Source: an uncultured Kordia sp. (GTDB taxonomy: Bacteria; Bacteroidota; Bacteroidia; Flavobacteriales; Flavobacteriaceae). Taken from it: 64,000 nucleotides of DNA. Positions 42,384-52,059 of the stretch are shown piece by piece. The notes under the pieces are model-generated. The model was not told the origin of the DNA and did not search any database. It saw only the letters and a program-made list of their open reading frames with translations. The stretch covers positions 124,001 to 188,000 of the forward strand of contig NZ_CANLEA010000004.1 of the NCBI RefSeq assembly GCF_947489565.1. The letters are read 5' to 3'. The position numbers and the translations under genes were made by a program. The number at the start of each line of letters is the position of its first letter. Position 1 is the stretch's first letter.

Positions 42384-44315
42384 TTATTCAATATCTGGCC
42401 AATCTTGAGGAATTAACCTTTCTTCTCCATCTCTAGGCCATCTATATTTAGTAGCCTTTTTATACCTTTCATTTTTATGTAGATATGCATGCTCTAAAAC
42501 TATGACTTGCAAGCCATTTTGCTTTTCAACTTGATCAAATATAAAATCAAAATGCTTATTTAACGCTTCTCTATCTTCATCTATAATAATATCTTGATCT
42601 ATCTGGTCTTTTGGATAATAAGGTCTACTAACTTGATCTAAAATTATCAAACCTGGAACTGGGCTCTTTTTTATTTCAAAAAACTTATGAAACGCAAATA
42701 TCAAAGCCAAGTGAATACTAAGGTAGTTTTCATCTGAACCAATTGATGAAAAACTTTCTATTGCTCCAGAGTCATTATTGTAAAGCTCAATTGTTGGCTT
42801 TTTAGATGTAAATTTAATACTATCATCTTTGTAATGTTCGTCTATAGGTAAATAAGCTAAATTTTTTGTGGCATTATTAGAAATAAAAGTTTCTGCTTCC
42901 TCAATTCGTTTTTGTCTTTGCTCAATGCTATAATTTTCATTTATTGCATCAAACTCCTCTTTATATCTAGTCAATCTAGATGAATCAAATTCTTCTGCTT
43001 CCTTGAAATTATCGAGGTAATAAGAAACCCGCCCTATAGTCCTCAATATCATATCATTATTGTTTTTTTGTTTAGTTGCAATACTTGATTCTTTAATTAA
43101 ATTTTGAATTTGTGATTCAAGTTTAGAAGCTTCTTTGGTTTTCTTTTGTATTAGTTCATCTAACTCAATAATGTAGCCATCCAACTTCGGCTTATATTCG
43201 TCAACAACTACACTCTCTTTTTTCAGTATGTCAAATGATTTTTCTATTTGAGAAATAATATCAGACGTTTTCTCTAAATGAGAATCACAAATAGGACAAT
43301 TAGATCTTTCTAAATTAAATAAATCAATTACGTTCAATTTTGATGCTTGCTTTTTCGTTACAGTTTTAAATTTTGAACTACTTGATTGATTTTGAATGGC
43401 TAAAGTTCTTTTTCTCTTTAGCCTATTTATCTCAGATAAAATTGAAGATTTAGAAGACTGTAATTCATAAAGTAATTTCTCATTTTCAAAAATAATCTTA
43501 TTAGGTTGCCAGTTCAACACACCTTTTAAAGTATTTTTTATTGAGTTTACATCATCTACAAACTCTTCTTTTTTTAATAACCCCACCTGAACAACTTCAT
43601 TAAAAAGCATTTTTAAACTCTCAATGGATTGCTTTTTAAACTGTTCAAATGTTGATTTTTTCTTTTCTTCAGTCTCAATACCTCTTTTTAAGCCTTTTAA
43701 TTTTTTTAATGCCTGTAACTCTTCAAGGTCAATCGCATTCAAAAAGTAAGGTAATGACGGAATTATATGCTTAGCTGAATTGACATCGTCTAATCCGTGA
43801 AGTAAATTTTTTCTACTATCAATTACTTCTTTATCAAGAAAAAGATATGGAGTTAACTGTCTAATAGAAATACTGTTTATCTTTGAACTTTCATCTTTTT
43901 GGTAGTCCTTAAAATTGATTAAACCAAAACGCTCAGACAGTAATTGTTTTGCTTGAGTTGAATTAATCTTGCCTTTTAAATCTTTGGAATTTTCAGGTAT
44001 TTCAATATCATTACCAATTTCAAGAAACATTTTACTTGAAGCATTAGAAGATTTTTGAGAAATCTCTCTAACAATCAATATTTCTGTACTTCCTTTTATT
44101 AGCTTAATACCAACAAAAGATAATTTCTTTTTAATTAAATTGGAAAGAGCAATACTGGAAGAGCATAAACAATAATCAATAGTCTCAATTATATATGTTT
44201 TACCAGTTCGAGAAGCACCAGTGATAATTGTTACGTTTTCAGGTTCAAATTCTAAGAGCCTGTTTTGACCATGTTGACTATAATATACTACATGACTAAT
44301 ATTCCATCTACTCAT
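42384..44315 (-). CDS. ABC-3C system ATPase (DUF3732-type, SMC-like)
   Basis: This 643-residue ABC/SMC-like ATPase has Walker A ITGASRTGKTYIIETIDY, an extended coiled coil interrupted by a zinc-hook-like CPICDSHL, and a C-terminal lobe with SSIGSDENYLSIHLALIFAFHKF (signature region) and Walker B LIILDQVSRPYYP. This matches the DUF3732 ATPase of ABC three-component (ABC-3C) conflict systems. It is the last gene of a three-gene operon, overlapping the middle component by 4 bp. It is proposed to sense invading nucleic acid and activate the nuclease component. Confidence 0.82.
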   Translation of the reverse strand: MSRWNISHVVYYSQHGQNRLLEFEPENVTIITGASRTGKTYIIETIDYCLCSSSIALSNLIKKKLSFVGIKLIKGSTEILIVREISQKSSNASSKMFLEIGNDIEIPENSKDLKGKINSTQAKQLLSERFGLINFKDYQKDESSKINSISIRQLTPYLFLDKEVIDSRKNLLHGLDDVNSAKHIIPSLPYFLNAIDLEELQALKKLKGLKRGIETEEKKKSTFEQFKKQSIESLKMLFNEVVQVGLLKKEEFVDDVNSIKNTLKGVLNWQPNKIIFENEKLLYELQSSKSSILSEINRLKRKRTLAIQNQSSSSKFKTVTKKQASKLNVIDLFNLERSNCPICDSHLEKTSDIISQIEKSFDILKKESVVVDEYKPKLDGYIIELDELIQKKTKEASKLESQIQNLIKESSIATKQKNNNDMILRTIGRVSYYLDNFKEAEEFDSSRLTRYKEEFDAINENYSIEQRQKRIEEAETFISNNATKNLAYLPIDEHYKDDSIKFTSKKPTIELYNNDSGAIESFSSIGSDENYLSIHLALIFAFHKFFEIKKSPVPGLIILDQVSRPYYPKDQIDQDIIIDEDREALNKHFDFIFDQVEKQNGLQVIVLEHAYLHKNERYKKATKYRWPRDGEERLIPQDWPDIE

Positions 44316-44788
44316 AATTGAAGCCCTAAATGATTATATATTGTTTTTATAGAATTCACTTGCCCTAACCATTTGCCTAATCTATCAGCCGATTTAAATA
44401 AACTCTCTAGTTCAAGGCTTTTATTTTTCCCAACATTTTTTTCTATAGGAATCAACAATCCTGAACTATCCAAATGAAGAGTCTTTTTAAATATGGCAAA
44501 CTCAATTGCTGGTTTTAAAAATTCATTGGATTCATTTATTCTTGATGTGAGATTTAATTGTATTTCAGGATTATTCTCTATCCATCTAAAAAAGCCAGTT
44601 TTTATGTTAGTTCCTCTAAAAGTTTTTTCTATTTCATAAGATAAAACAAGTGGTAAAGGCAGAATAAGAAGCGGGAAAGGAACTCCCAATTTTGCTTCAC
44701 TATGATATCCTTTACAAAAATTAAAAATTATCAATGAGCAAAATGCTGGGTTAGTTTCAGCAAAAACATCTATACTAATTTTATTCAT
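44312..44788 (-). CDS. ABC-3C system middle component
   Basis: This 158-residue protein matches the middle component pattern of ABC-3C systems: ETNPAFCSLIIFNFCKGYHSE near the N-terminus, PFPLLILPLPLVLSYE, and a C-terminal SADRLGKWLGQVNSIKTIYNHLGL. Family members bridge the ATPase and the effector-bearing component. It overlaps both neighbours (8 bp and 4 bp), so the three are translated together. Confidence 0.8.
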   Translation of the reverse strand: MNKISIDVFAETNPAFCSLIIFNFCKGYHSEAKLGVPFPLLILPLPLVLSYEIEKTFRGTNIKTGFFRWIENNPEIQLNLTSRINESNEFLKPAIEFAIFKKTLHLDSSGLLIPIEKNVGKNKSLELESLFKSADRLGKWLGQVNSIKTIYNHLGLQL

Positions 44789-46001
44789 TTTCGTCTTCTG
44801 AAATTAATGATTTATAATCACGATGCCAACCAACTCTCTTATCTTTTGATAGCATTTGATAACTACCTCGAATTAAATCGGGATTTCTATAGTTTCTTGA
44901 AATACTTTTAACTTGATTGATGGCTTCTGTATGACTCCAGTCTAGCAAAGATCTTCCTACTGATTTTTTCTCTTCTTCTAAAATATTCTTATCCACTTCA
45001 TCAAATTTATAAGACCATTCATCTATCAATTTTTCATCATACTTTTTTAACTTGGGAATAAGAGAAAAATTCTTCATCCAATTTTCTCTTTGAATCCTTG
45101 CTTTAACTTCTGTATTAAAAGAACGCCTTTTTTGAGTTTCAGAAGCTTCAATTATATCTAACTGTGCTAAATGAATTTTATGATTCCAATCAGGAGCAGG
45201 TAATTCCATTTCATCAATATCATCTGTAAAACCATCACTATATAACTCTGAATTTTTTTTGGAAATAAATTCTTGTAATTCACTAAAATATATGCACTCT
45301 TTTCTTTCGCGAGTTAATGACCTTACCGCCTCCCTGTCCCACCAAGAGATGATTGCTTCTGCAAGGCTAATTTGATTTTCTTTTTTTGTGCTTTTTCTAA
45401 TTTTTTTAATCACTTCATTTTGTGATTGATCTATAGAAAATGTATCAGTATTAATTCTAATATTTTTTAATAAGTTTTTTCTTTTTTGCTTATTTAATTC
45501 AGTAAAAGCTTCACAGCCTTTATACTTTTTACCATAAGGTAATAGCTTTTCTTTTTCTCCTTTTTTCCGTAAATCAAGATTTTCTTTTTTTACTTTAACT
45601 CTTTCACTGATAACTCTGTTCGCTTCATTGAGTAGCTCTTTTTCAAGTTCATCTCTATCACTTGATTCTTCTTTAAGAACATTTAAAACACTATCATCAT
45701 TAACAGATGCGACAGTCGAAAGTGTAAAAATACCATCTCTTGGATCATTTGATTGTATAAAATCGCACCAGACTTTTAAGGTGCTCCATAAGTCATCATG
45801 TTTTATAGAAATCTTAGAACTAATCGTTTTATGCTTTAACTGTGTTAAATTTTTTGTATCACCGTCTTCATGATAAACATCATCTAAGGTCTCCAAGCTA
45901 ACAAAAGCATCATCGTTTTGAGAGTCCAAAAGACATATCAACGCATATATTGCCTGATAATAATATCCTAATGCTGGTCCAATAGCGCTATGTGAGCTCA
46001 T
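44781..46001 (-). CDS. ABC-3C effector component with Cap4/DUF4297-like nuclease domain
   Basis: The N-terminal ~110 residues (GPALGYYYQAIYALICLLDS, VSLETLDDVYHEDGDTKNLTQLKHK) carry the E...D...QxK pattern of the PD-(D/E)xK-type dsDNA nucleases Cap4/DUF4297. The middle is helical and charged. The C-terminus ends with SYQMLSKDKRVGWHRDYKSL, the GWH signature of the ABC-3C C-terminal domain. It is the first gene of the operon and probably the DNA-degrading effector. The role is inferred from families. Confidence 0.78.
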   Translation of the reverse strand: MSSHSAIGPALGYYYQAIYALICLLDSQNDDAFVSLETLDDVYHEDGDTKNLTQLKHKTISSKISIKHDDLWSTLKVWCDFIQSNDPRDGIFTLSTVASVNDDSVLNVLKEESSDRDELEKELLNEANRVISERVKVKKENLDLRKKGEKEKLLPYGKKYKGCEAFTELNKQKRKNLLKNIRINTDTFSIDQSQNEVIKKIRKSTKKENQISLAEAIISWWDREAVRSLTRERKECIYFSELQEFISKKNSELYSDGFTDDIDEMELPAPDWNHKIHLAQLDIIEASETQKRRSFNTEVKARIQRENWMKNFSLIPKLKKYDEKLIDEWSYKFDEVDKNILEEEKKSVGRSLLDWSHTEAINQVKSISRNYRNPDLIRGSYQMLSKDKRVGWHRDYKSLISEDENE

Positions 46002-46279
46002 TTGTAAATTACTTTTTTATCCGAACTTTAACTAAATAATTTTCACGAAAAATGATTTGTTATTTATAATAAGTTAGATTTTACTATTATTTTTTATTTA
46101 ATTATATCTATCAAAGGTAAGAAAAAGAAACAATGAGATAATACTCTTTTCCGTAAAACGGTTTCGCTAGTATGACTGAGATAATAGTTTTTCACTCATT
46201 GTGTCATATATATCAATGGAACATTTATATGAATTTATAAAACGGGTTGGTTTGTGAGTACGTTATTTGACAATGTTCC

Positions 46280-46843
46280 CTAGAATTGAATTTTAAATTT
46301 ATCATATATTTTTATGGTCTTAGTGAAAATTTTGAAACTTCCATTATCCTCAGTTCCTTTTCCTTTGAGATTTTCTCCATTCACACCCAATAATTCCTTA
46401 ACATTATTACTTTGTTGTGCCTTTGGTGTAAATAATACATTTATTTCAATTGAATCTTTGATTGAAGAAAAATCAATATCAGTCAAAGATTTATCAAATT
46501 CAGCATTCTGCTTTTGTATTTTTTTATATTCATTTATCCATTTCATGTCATCTATATCAAATGTGAATTCTATTGAACTATTTTTTACATTAGAATTATA
46601 AGTATAATACAATTCACCTGCATATTGTTCTCCATTATTTTGTCGCTTATAATCTCTTGAAACAGTTATTGTAAAGGCAGTATTTTCAGGAAAATTAGTC
46701 GTGATAAAAGTTTTAATTTCTTGATTAGATATTTTTTCTGTTTTGATTTCAATATTTAGATTTGATACTTCTTCTTTATACTTAATCTCTTTACAACTAA
46801 TAAGAATAATAGTTACAAAAAGTAGTAATGACACTTTTTTCAT
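46280..46843 (-). CDS. Hypothetical lipoprotein
   Basis: I start at MKKVSLLLFVTIILIS-C17 (46843), a clear lipoprotein signal. The longer ORF in the track overlaps the upstream gene. The mature ~170 residues are beta-rich with no recognised family (NQEIKTFITTNFPENTAFTITVSRDYKR...). It follows the membrane protein by 22 bp in the same direction, so the two probably form a small envelope operon. Composition is flavobacterial. Function is unknown. Confidence 0.7.
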   Translation of the reverse strand: MKKVSLLLFVTIILISCKEIKYKEEVSNLNIEIKTEKISNQEIKTFITTNFPENTAFTITVSRDYKRQNNGEQYAGELYYTYNSNVKNSSIEFTFDIDDMKWINEYKKIQKQNAEFDKSLTDIDFSSIKDSIEINVLFTPKAQQSNNVKELLGVNGENLKGKGTEDNGSFKIFTKTIKIYDKFKIQF

Positions 46844-46865
46844 ATTTGATTTTCTTAAATTTATA

Positions 46866-47450
46866 TTAGCGAGGTACAGTCTGATTAATTGTCTGAAAAA
46901 ACCTTGATCTCGAAACGTAAGTTTTAACATCAACTTTTGTTATGCTTGATGTACCGTCATAAACTGGATTAATTACTATAGACCATAACCCAGGTTCTAC
47001 TCTGACTGACTTACTACCAGATTGTGCAGAATTTATGGAAAAACTAGGAATATGCTCATTACTTAATTTAGTAGTGTTTTTTGGCGGCATTGGTATTAAT
47101 CTAACATCTACAGAATTTCCCTCTATTACTTCAAATTCTAAAGTAATTACATCTTTGCTTCCATGTCTTAAATCTATATCATAAAAGATCATTTGTCCTT
47201 TTTTGAGTACTGCTACCTCATCACGCATTTGTTGTTTTGAAAAAATAGGTCTAGTGATAAAACCATAAATAATAATACCAAATAAGCCAATCCACATTAT
47301 CCTTCCTAATGTTATTAGTGCTGATAGTTCTGAATCATTTTGCCCTTTTCTTCTTCGTACTTTAATTATCGTTCTTATTATAATTTGAGCAATTAGTATT
47401 ATTAAGCCTGCAAGAACTCCAATGCTTAAATCTGTTAGTATCTGTTTCAT
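46866..47450 (-). CDS. Hypothetical two-TM membrane protein
   Basis: This 194-residue protein has two N-terminal membrane helices (IGVLAGLIILIAQIIIRTII; GRIMWIGLFGIIIYGF) and a soluble C-terminal beta-sandwich-like domain of ~125 residues (ITLEFEVIEGNSVDVRLIPM, SKSVRVEPGLWSIVINP). No family is recognised. It is transcribed with the downstream lipoprotein. The pair lies between the ABC-3C operon and the MOBF relaxase, so accessory cargo is likely. Confidence 0.68.
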   Translation of the reverse strand: MKQILTDLSIGVLAGLIILIAQIIIRTIIKVRRRKGQNDSELSALITLGRIMWIGLFGIIIYGFITRPIFSKQQMRDEVAVLKKGQMIFYDIDLRHGSKDVITLEFEVIEGNSVDVRLIPMPPKNTTKLSNEHIPSFSINSAQSGSKSVRVEPGLWSIVINPVYDGTSSITKVDVKTYVSRSRFFQTINQTVPR

Positions 47451-47497
47451 TTTAAATTATAATTTTAATCAATTTAACAAATGCAATGCATTAAAAT

Positions 47498-47512
47498 TTA
47501 CGGTTTTCCGCA
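47498..47512. repeat. Dispersed repeat TTACGGTTTTCCGCA (copy 2)
   Basis: Identical 15-mer to 39216-39230 in the same orientation, just past the 3' end of the MOBF relaxase gene. Confidence 0.55.
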
Positions 47513-47540
47513 ATTGGTAAAGATTTTCAACTATAACCAC

Positions 47541-50153
47541 TTATGACCCCACCAGCTCCAACGCACCTTTTCGGTCACCAGATTGTTTGATCGCGTTAAG
47601 AAGTTCTTGTTTATCATCGGTATAGATTGTGACCGCCTCACGACCTCTAGAAACGCTGACATAGAATTGATTTTGATTGCTTGCAGGAAAAGCAGATGCG
47701 GGTTGCGCAATGATAACTTTATCAACAGTTTTACCCTGTGCGCTGTAAGATGTACTGGCGTAAGCATAATCAAAATTTCCGTGTCTTTTATCTAATAAAT
47801 ATTCAACACGTCTTTTGCCCGAATTTCGATATGCTTTAACAACGCCTTTTGATGTAAAGCCCCTAATGTTTAAAACTGTTCCGTTATCAAGACGTTTCCC
47901 ATTAAGATCACGCCCGTTTTTATTAATACGAATTTCATCGCCTTTGGCGAGTTTAACTGCTCGGGTTTTATAGAGATCAAAATTTTTAGCATCGGATAGA
48001 TTAAGCGTAAAATTTGTGCCTTGATTGTCCTCCCCTATAATTTCATTCTCCCCGATATCAACAACTCTTAACACACTCCCCTTAGTTATTCCTTTTAGGT
48101 TGAAATGGCTTTGAATAATGAGCCCTTGATAATAATTTCTGGTATCTTGCTTTTGTGCCACGCTGTAATGGTAATTATCAAAGACTGTAACACTGCGCTC
48201 TTTCTTTTCAATATATCCTTTTACTTGTAAAACATCACGAATATCAAGGTTGAGTGTTTTGACTTTTTCTCGCATTGGCGTGATAACCAACATGGATTTT
48301 TTCTCGGTTTTGGCTTCTAAATAATCATCTGATATGGCTTGATTAATTGTTGCGTAATCAGCTTCATGGATTGCGCCCATTTTATCAAGATGTTCAAATC
48401 CAAGCATGATATTGCCTTGACTGATTTCATGGATGGCGGTTTTGTATTCAGCTATTTTCTGTCGATAAATCGTATCAACCGAAGCATAAGGTACACGTCC
48501 GATTTCTTGCAAAAGGCGTAACGCATCGCCTCTTTGCACGGCTGTGTGTTGTTTCGTGTCGCCTGAGAGCATTAAACGCAATTCTAATTTTTGTGCAAGC
48601 TCAAAAAGTTTCAACATATCATCCGCGCCGATCAGTCCTGCCTCATCAATCCATACAACTTGACCTTTGATCTTTTCTTGGATTGTTTTATCAATTAATA
48701 ATTTTGATAATGTATCGGCTTGCTCAAATCCCTCATTCTTTAAGACGTTTCTTGATGCTTCTGCTGTCGGTGCAAACAGAAAGATTTCTTTACCCTGTTT
48801 TTCAATCTCTGGAACAATGGTTTTGAGAAGTGTGGTTTTGCCTGTTCCTGCACCGCCATTGATAATATTGACCATATTTCTTGATTGCATTACATAGCGA
48901 ACTGCTTTTTGCTGTTCATCGTTAAGATGATTGAGATGTGAAACATCAAACCGATTTTTTAATGCGGGGAGTGTTCCGATTGTTGATTGGGCACGTTCAA
49001 TGATTTGCTTTTCTTGGCTCTTAATAGTTTCCGTTGTGCAATAGATTTGATGATCAGCCGTGACTTTAAATATTTCATCTCTATTATCCAAAGCTTTATC
49101 AATCTGTGCCAATGAGATATTAGAATTATCAATACTGTATTGATAAGCTTGTGAGAGGATTTGTGTTTGACGCTTTACAGAAGAATGCGCAAAACAATGT
49201 TCAACTGCGTGTTCTATTGTTTTCTCAACTGTTAGGTTACTATCTGTTGTTGGTTCTTCTTCACTTGTGCTAGGAGTGATGTTTTCTTTCAATAGTTCAT
49301 CATGCCAAATCTCTTGTAATTGGGATATTGTCCGGCTGTTATCTTTTTTCTCTCTGGTCTTTGCACCTAATTTATCCAACATCTTAGGGTTTGTGATGTT
49401 GTTATCATTCGCCACTTGTCCAATTAAATTGGTGCGTTTTGAAAAAAACTCAATCGCTTTGCTTGGAATAACTGTCATTTCAAAACCATGTTTGGTTTTA
49501 CGCAAGTCATAGCCTAATGCGCCTAGCTTATTGGCTAATCGCTTATGAAAGCGCGCTTGATAATACGGCATATCTTTTCGGATATAGTAAAACTGCGCCG
49601 CTTTATAACGATTTTCTTGTGTGTCAAAGCTTAGGTTCATCGTCACACAATGAATATGATAATGCGGGTCTGGCGCATGTCCAGTAACAGCTCGTGCTGT
49701 CCAATGCGGAAAGTTACACCAAATCATTTCACCTGTGCGTCTGTCTTCGTTTCTGCCATTGGTACGCACACGCACGAACATATTTTCTTGCATCTCGCAC
49801 ATGGTTTTATAGACACTGTTATCAACCGCTTGTTTGATGTTTTCATCAGGGCACAGACACAAAAAGATTGAAACAGATTTCGGGCAATGAAAACTGATAT
49901 CATTACCTATACGTCTATCTGGCATATTGCGTGGTGTTAGGTTTTCGCCTGTTAGGGGATGAATATTGTCACATAAATTATGAAAGATATGTTTGTCGAT
50001 GGGTTTGTTTTCTAACCCCAAACGCTTGGCTATTTTACCATTAAACACGCCTTTGGTTTCAACATCTTCGATATAGTAATCCGCTTTTGCAAGACTGTCT
50101 TGAAAATACTTTTTAGCTTGGTTGGCATTTTTACTTTGAAATATTCGTATCAC
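47541..50153 (-). CDS. MOBF (TrwC-type) relaxase-helicase
   Basis: The start is GTG 50153 with GGAG 8-12 bp upstream. The N-terminal ~300 residues are a TrwC relaxase: adjacent Tyr26-Tyr27 (KADYYIED), FHCPKSVSIF, and the metal triad HAPDPHYHIHCV. The C-terminal part (from ~residue 410) is a RecD-like superfamily 1 helicase with Walker A INGGAGTGKTTLL and a late VSRGR motif. It would nick oriT and unwind the transferred strand. The 870-residue length is complete. G+C is visibly higher than in the flavobacterial neighbours, suggesting transfer. Confidence 0.92.
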   Translation of the reverse strand: MIRIFQSKNANQAKKYFQDSLAKADYYIEDVETKGVFNGKIAKRLGLENKPIDKHIFHNLCDNIHPLTGENLTPRNMPDRRIGNDISFHCPKSVSIFLCLCPDENIKQAVDNSVYKTMCEMQENMFVRVRTNGRNEDRRTGEMIWCNFPHWTARAVTGHAPDPHYHIHCVTMNLSFDTQENRYKAAQFYYIRKDMPYYQARFHKRLANKLGALGYDLRKTKHGFEMTVIPSKAIEFFSKRTNLIGQVANDNNITNPKMLDKLGAKTREKKDNSRTISQLQEIWHDELLKENITPSTSEEEPTTDSNLTVEKTIEHAVEHCFAHSSVKRQTQILSQAYQYSIDNSNISLAQIDKALDNRDEIFKVTADHQIYCTTETIKSQEKQIIERAQSTIGTLPALKNRFDVSHLNHLNDEQQKAVRYVMQSRNMVNIINGGAGTGKTTLLKTIVPEIEKQGKEIFLFAPTAEASRNVLKNEGFEQADTLSKLLIDKTIQEKIKGQVVWIDEAGLIGADDMLKLFELAQKLELRLMLSGDTKQHTAVQRGDALRLLQEIGRVPYASVDTIYRQKIAEYKTAIHEISQGNIMLGFEHLDKMGAIHEADYATINQAISDDYLEAKTEKKSMLVITPMREKVKTLNLDIRDVLQVKGYIEKKERSVTVFDNYHYSVAQKQDTRNYYQGLIIQSHFNLKGITKGSVLRVVDIGENEIIGEDNQGTNFTLNLSDAKNFDLYKTRAVKLAKGDEIRINKNGRDLNGKRLDNGTVLNIRGFTSKGVVKAYRNSGKRRVEYLLDKRHGNFDYAYASTSYSAQGKTVDKVIIAQPASAFPASNQNQFYVSVSRGREAVTIYTDDKQELLNAIKQSGDRKGALELVGS

Positions 50154-50349
50154 TGCTGATCTCCACTAAAATTGATGACAGTGATTTTTTAGAGTATTGA
50201 CTTAAAATTGTGTACGCACAAATAAATCAAGATTTTTTGTAGTAAATATCCTTATTATATTTATTCTTAAATACTATTTTTATTTACGAAATTACTACAT
50301 TTGAATAATACCTTTATTTAACTTTTACCTTTAATTAAAACCACTAATA

Positions 50350-51021
50350 ATGAAAAAACAAACTTTAATCATTGTATTATTATTAATCGGATTACAAACG
50401 ATTTTAGGACAAACCACAGAACAACAAAGGCGTGCTGATGCTTATTATCAAAATCAACAGTCTAGAGAACAAAAATCTAAATCTTGGAATTGGTTATTTA
50501 ATTCTTCAAATACTAAGTCAAATTATAGCAAAAACAATCTTGTTAAATGGGAATATAAAGATGGTGGTTGGTATACTGGTCAAATAAATTCTAGTGAATA
50601 TGTATCAGGCTTTGGAACTACAAAATATGCAGATAATAACAGCTATTACTCAGGTCAATTTTTTGATGGAAGAAAAAATGGAATTGGAGCTTATTTTTGG
50701 GCAAGTGGAAGCAAGTTTTTTGGTATGTATAAAAATGATTCCATAACAGGATTAGGTATATATATTTGGAGTGACAATTCAATTTATAATGGTTATTGGA
50801 AAAATCATAAAAGAGAAGGGTTCGGAATTAATGAATGGATAAATGGAAACCATGATGACAAAACATTAATCAAATATGTAGGAGAGCATAAAAATAACAT
50901 TCGACATGGATATGGAATAAAATATTATAAAAACGGAACTTATAAATCAGGTATCTGGATAGATGATGTTTTAAGTAAGGAACTTTCAAAACTTGAGGTC
51001 TTAGAAGCATTAGGATTTTAA
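50350..51021 (+). CDS. MORN-repeat secreted protein
   Basis: This 223-residue protein has signal peptide MKKQTLIIVLLLIGLQTILGQ. From residue ~72 about five MORN-type repeats follow (GWYTGQINSSEYVSGFGTTKY, SYYSGQFFDGRKNGIGAYFW, KFFGMYKNDSITGLGIYIW, IYNGYWKNHKREGFGINEW). MORN repeats form beta-hairpin stacks that contact membranes or proteins. The AT-rich composition is that of the host. It is followed by the receiver-Mrr gene in the same direction with a 139-bp gap, so any link is only positional. Confidence 0.85.
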   Translation: MKKQTLIIVLLLIGLQTILGQTTEQQRRADAYYQNQQSREQKSKSWNWLFNSSNTKSNYSKNNLVKWEYKDGGWYTGQINSSEYVSGFGTTKYADNNSYYSGQFFDGRKNGIGAYFWASGSKFFGMYKNDSITGLGIYIWSDNSIYNGYWKNHKREGFGINEWINGNHDDKTLIKYVGEHKNNIRHGYGIKYYKNGTYKSGIWIDDVLSKELSKLEVLEALGF

Positions 51022-51160
51022 TGAACAATAATTCTTAGAAATATAAATAAGCCTTAAAGGTTTAATTTTCAAAATATAAGGAAAGAAACGCTTTTCTGCT
51101 ATTCGTTATAATTAGGACTATCCTACTTTATAACAACTTAATTTTTAACTAAAAATATAA

Positions 51161-52021
51161 ATGACAAAAGATATAGTAATAATAGAAGATGATTTAATGA
51201 TGAATCATTATATAAAAGAAAATGTATTATTTAGCTCATTTGAGTCAAAATTAAATGTAGCTTCATTTACAAATTATGATGAATTTATAAAAAATATAGA
51301 TATTTTAAATAATAATTCAATATACATATTAGATTATATAATAGGTGGGAAAAATAGAGGATTAGATATATATAATATAATAAAAACAAAAAATAAGACC
51401 GCTAAAATCATATTCTATTCTACATTTCAATTAGGTTCAAAGGTCTTTCAAAACATGATCCCTATAAATGACAAAGATAATATTATGTTTTTGTCTCCTA
51501 TGGAGGGCCCAGAAAAACTTACTCAATCTATTGAGGTATTTACAAAATTAATTTATGATGAAAATAATAATAACAAGTTATTAGCAGTTAAAAATGATAT
51601 TGAAATAATAAATTCAAATTTATTAGAATACCTATCAAGAAACCCAAAATCAATTTATAACATTAATCCTAGAAAATTTGAAGAGCTAGTAGCACAGCTT
51701 TTTAAATATGAGGGTTATTATGTTGAACTAACTAAGGCATCCAATGATGGAGGAAAAGACATTTATGCATATAAGAAAGACTTTTTTAATGAGCAATTAT
51801 TTGCTGTTGAGTGTAAAAGATTTAGTGAAAATAACAAAGTAGGAAGGCCAATCTTACAAAAATTATATGGAGTAGTAGAGCATGAAAAATTAACTGGAGG
51901 GATCCTTGTAACAAGTTCTTTTTTTACCAAGCCAGCAAAGAAGTTTACAAAGCAACTTAGTAATCGAATATTTTTAAATGACTATTATAATTTAATGGAA
52001 CTGATTGCAAAACATAAGTAA
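51161..52021 (+). CDS. Response-regulator receiver fused to Mrr-type restriction endonuclease domain
   Basis: Residues ~1-130 are a receiver-like domain: acidic pair Asp10-Asp11 (IIEDD), putative phospho-acceptor Asp58 (IYILDYIIGG) and Ser87-Thr88 (FYST). Ser112-Pro113 (FLSP) replaces the conserved Lys-Pro, so phosphorylation signalling may be altered. Residues ~165-286 are an Mrr_cat PD-(D/E)xK nuclease with FEELVAQLFKYEGYYVE, Asp200 (GGKDIYAY), Glu217 and Lys219 (FAVECKRF). No histidine kinase is adjacent. A DNA nuclease controlled by a receiver is the natural reading, probably defensive. Composition is very AT-rich. Confidence 0.8.
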   Translation: MTKDIVIIEDDLMMNHYIKENVLFSSFESKLNVASFTNYDEFIKNIDILNNNSIYILDYIIGGKNRGLDIYNIIKTKNKTAKIIFYSTFQLGSKVFQNMIPINDKDNIMFLSPMEGPEKLTQSIEVFTKLIYDENNNNKLLAVKNDIEIINSNLLEYLSRNPKSIYNINPRKFEELVAQLFKYEGYYVELTKASNDGGKDIYAYKKDFFNEQLFAVECKRFSENNKVGRPILQKLYGVVEHEKLTGGILVTSSFFTKPAKKFTKQLSNRIFLNDYYNLMELIAKHK

Positions 52022-52059
52022 AATAAAAATAGTATAAATAAGGGTGGAATCATTTTTCA

